A DNA stretch of 22,995 bases from DATFRX01 sp035630615 (GTDB lineage: Bacteria; Actinomycetota; Actinomycetes; Propionibacteriales; Nocardioidaceae). Numbering within the stretch: position 1 is the first letter of the stretch; each line of letters begins with the position of its first letter. Shown here one piece after another: positions 22,262 through 22,995 of this stretch. The translations under genes and the position numbers were made by a program. The stretch lies in contig DASQKI010000016.1 of the NCBI GenBank assembly GCA_035630615.1, forward strand, positions 1 through 22,995, read 5' to 3'. Under the pieces are notes generated by a model. The model had not been told where the DNA came from and did no database searches. It saw only the letters and a list, made by a program, of their open reading frames with translations.

Positions 22262-22267
22262 GCCGCG

Positions 22268-22870
22268 GTGGCCAGGCCACGTACCATCACCGACGACCAG
22301 CTGCTGTCGTCTGCGGCCGAGGTGCTGGCAGAGGTTGGCCCCTCGCGGTTCACGCTGGCCAAGGCCGCCACCCGGGCAGGTGTCGCACCGGCCACCTACA
22401 TCAAGCGGTTCGGCACCAAGCTGGGGCTGTTCCTGGCCCTGAACCACCGGTGGGTCAACACCGTCGCGGCGGGTATCGACGCCGCCGCCTCTAAGGCCGC
22501 CGGTGTCGACCGCATTCGAGCCGCCGCCATGTGGGGTGTGGCCGAGATGGACGTCCCCGAGCACGCGGCGAACATGTTGGCAGCGCTGGCCTTGGACCTA
22601 CAACACCCGTCGATGACCGCGCTGCTGGACCAGGGCTGGGTGACCTGGCGTGAACGCGTCGGAACACATGTCAGCGACGCCATCGCGGCCGGTGATCTCC
22701 CCCACGCACCCGCTCCTCCCGTTGCCGCGCAGATGCTCTTCGCACTGGTCGAAGGCACCCGCCTCGCATGGTGCGTACGGCCCGAAGGATCGCTCGAGCA
22801 CCGGGTAAGGCAACTCATCGACGAGCTGATCAGCACATGGAGTACACCGAGATCGTCAGGCTCCGGCTGA
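22268..22870 (+). CDS. TetR family transcriptional regulator, 200 aa
   Basis: GTG 22268 starts six bases after the SDR stop, so translation is probably coupled. The N-terminal helix-turn-helix reads ITDDQLLSSAAEVLAEVGPS, then FTLAKAATRAGVAPATYIKR followed by FGTKLGLFLAL. From about residue 62 an all-helical ligand-binding and dimer domain follows (HAANMLAALALDLQHPSM, AAQMLFALVEGTRLAW). It probably binds the GTAAAC...GTTTAC palindrome upstream of the operon and represses both genes until a small molecule, perhaps the SDR substrate, is present; that is inference from layout. Its last 15 bases overlap the 3' end of a convergent gene. Confidence 0.92.
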   Translation: MARPRTITDDQLLSSAAEVLAEVGPSRFTLAKAATRAGVAPATYIKRFGTKLGLFLALNHRWVNTVAAGIDAAASKAAGVDRIRAAAMWGVAEMDVPEHAANMLAALALDLQHPSMTALLDQGWVTWRERVGTHVSDAIAAGDLPHAPAPPVAAQMLFALVEGTRLAWCVRPEGSLEHRVRQLIDELISTWSTPRSSGSG

Positions 22871-22995
22871 GACGGCCAGGATGATGGTGTCGGCGTCGGT
22901 GGTGTCGCCGGGGGCAGGGTAGGTCGTGACGATGGTGTCTTCGCGGAGGTTGGAGTCGATGTCGACCTTCTCGACGTGGAGGCCCTGGTCCTTGA
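22856..22995 (-). CDS. PASTA-domain protein, C-terminal end (gene continues past window)
   Basis: A minus-strand frame is open from the window edge to a TGA at 22858-22856, giving about 45 residues. They read as the closing half of a PASTA repeat: GLHVEKVDIDSNLREDTIVT, then the conserved P-x-P-G turn (YPAPGDTTDAD) and the strand IILAVSAGA. PASTA domains bind muropeptides or beta-lactams and end Ser/Thr kinases (PknB type), penicillin-binding proteins and some secreted proteins; which one applies cannot be seen. The ending directly after the repeat favours a kinase- or PBP-like tail. It overlaps the convergent TetR gene by 15 bases. Confidence 0.6.
   Translation of the reverse strand, partial: KDQGLHVEKVDIDSNLREDTIVTTYPAPGDTTDADTIILAVSAGA

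Overview
The window is high-GC, densely coded DNA with strong Shine-Dalgarno (SD) sequences, many GTG starts and overlapping coupled genes. Its families (class F sortase, MpaB-type oxygenase, CGNR zinc-finger regulator, DrrA/DrrB-type ABC exporter with a DUF4097 partner, EHN-type epoxide hydrolases) point to an actinomycete. Genus cannot be fixed; no RNA gene, CRISPR array, insertion sequence or phage gene was seen. It reads as an ordinary chromosomal accessory region made of small regulator-plus-enzyme modules.

Layout. 1-406: the end of a class F sortase. 428-4564 (-): a very large secreted subtilisin-like protease with Kelch repeats, divergent from a TrmB/LuxR-type regulator (4692-5663). 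5784-6020: a small unknown gene. 6086-9331: a drug-export style module consisting of a divergent two-headed HTH/GbsR-MarR regulator, a broken DUF4097 gene, an ABC ATPase and an ABC-2 permease. 9357-10115 (-): a pentapeptide/DinB protein. 10271-11413: epoxide hydrolase 1. 11465-11971 (-): an unknown helical protein. 12049-13650 (-): a lipoprotein and an AI-2E family permease. 13851-14422: a 10-codon leader ORF coupled to a potassium-channel protein. 14629-15633: an unknown eight-helix membrane protein.

15639-17535: epoxide hydrolase 2, preceded by its own 13-codon leader ORF, divergent from a CGNR zinc-finger regulator. Two copies of an AACC...GGTT element 42 bp apart lie between them. 17577-19870 (-): an MpaB-like oxygenase coupled to a class C beta-lactamase-like serine hydrolase. 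19956-21205: an M23 metallopeptidase lipoprotein gene that can be read only by changing frame. 21353-22870: an SDR oxidoreductase and TetR regulator pair behind a palindromic operator inside an apparently leaderless promoter. 22856-22995 (-): the end of a PASTA-domain protein.

Recurring themes are regulator/target pairs with visible operators, two micro-ORFs with strong SDs whose stop codons overlap the next start, and two genes broken by frameshift or deletion next to intact neighbours. I did not find a convincing wholly new multi-gene system. The best leads are the two leader-ORF arrangements and the two operator/leaderless-promoter arrangements. No database search or computed statistic was available, so family names rest on recognised motifs.
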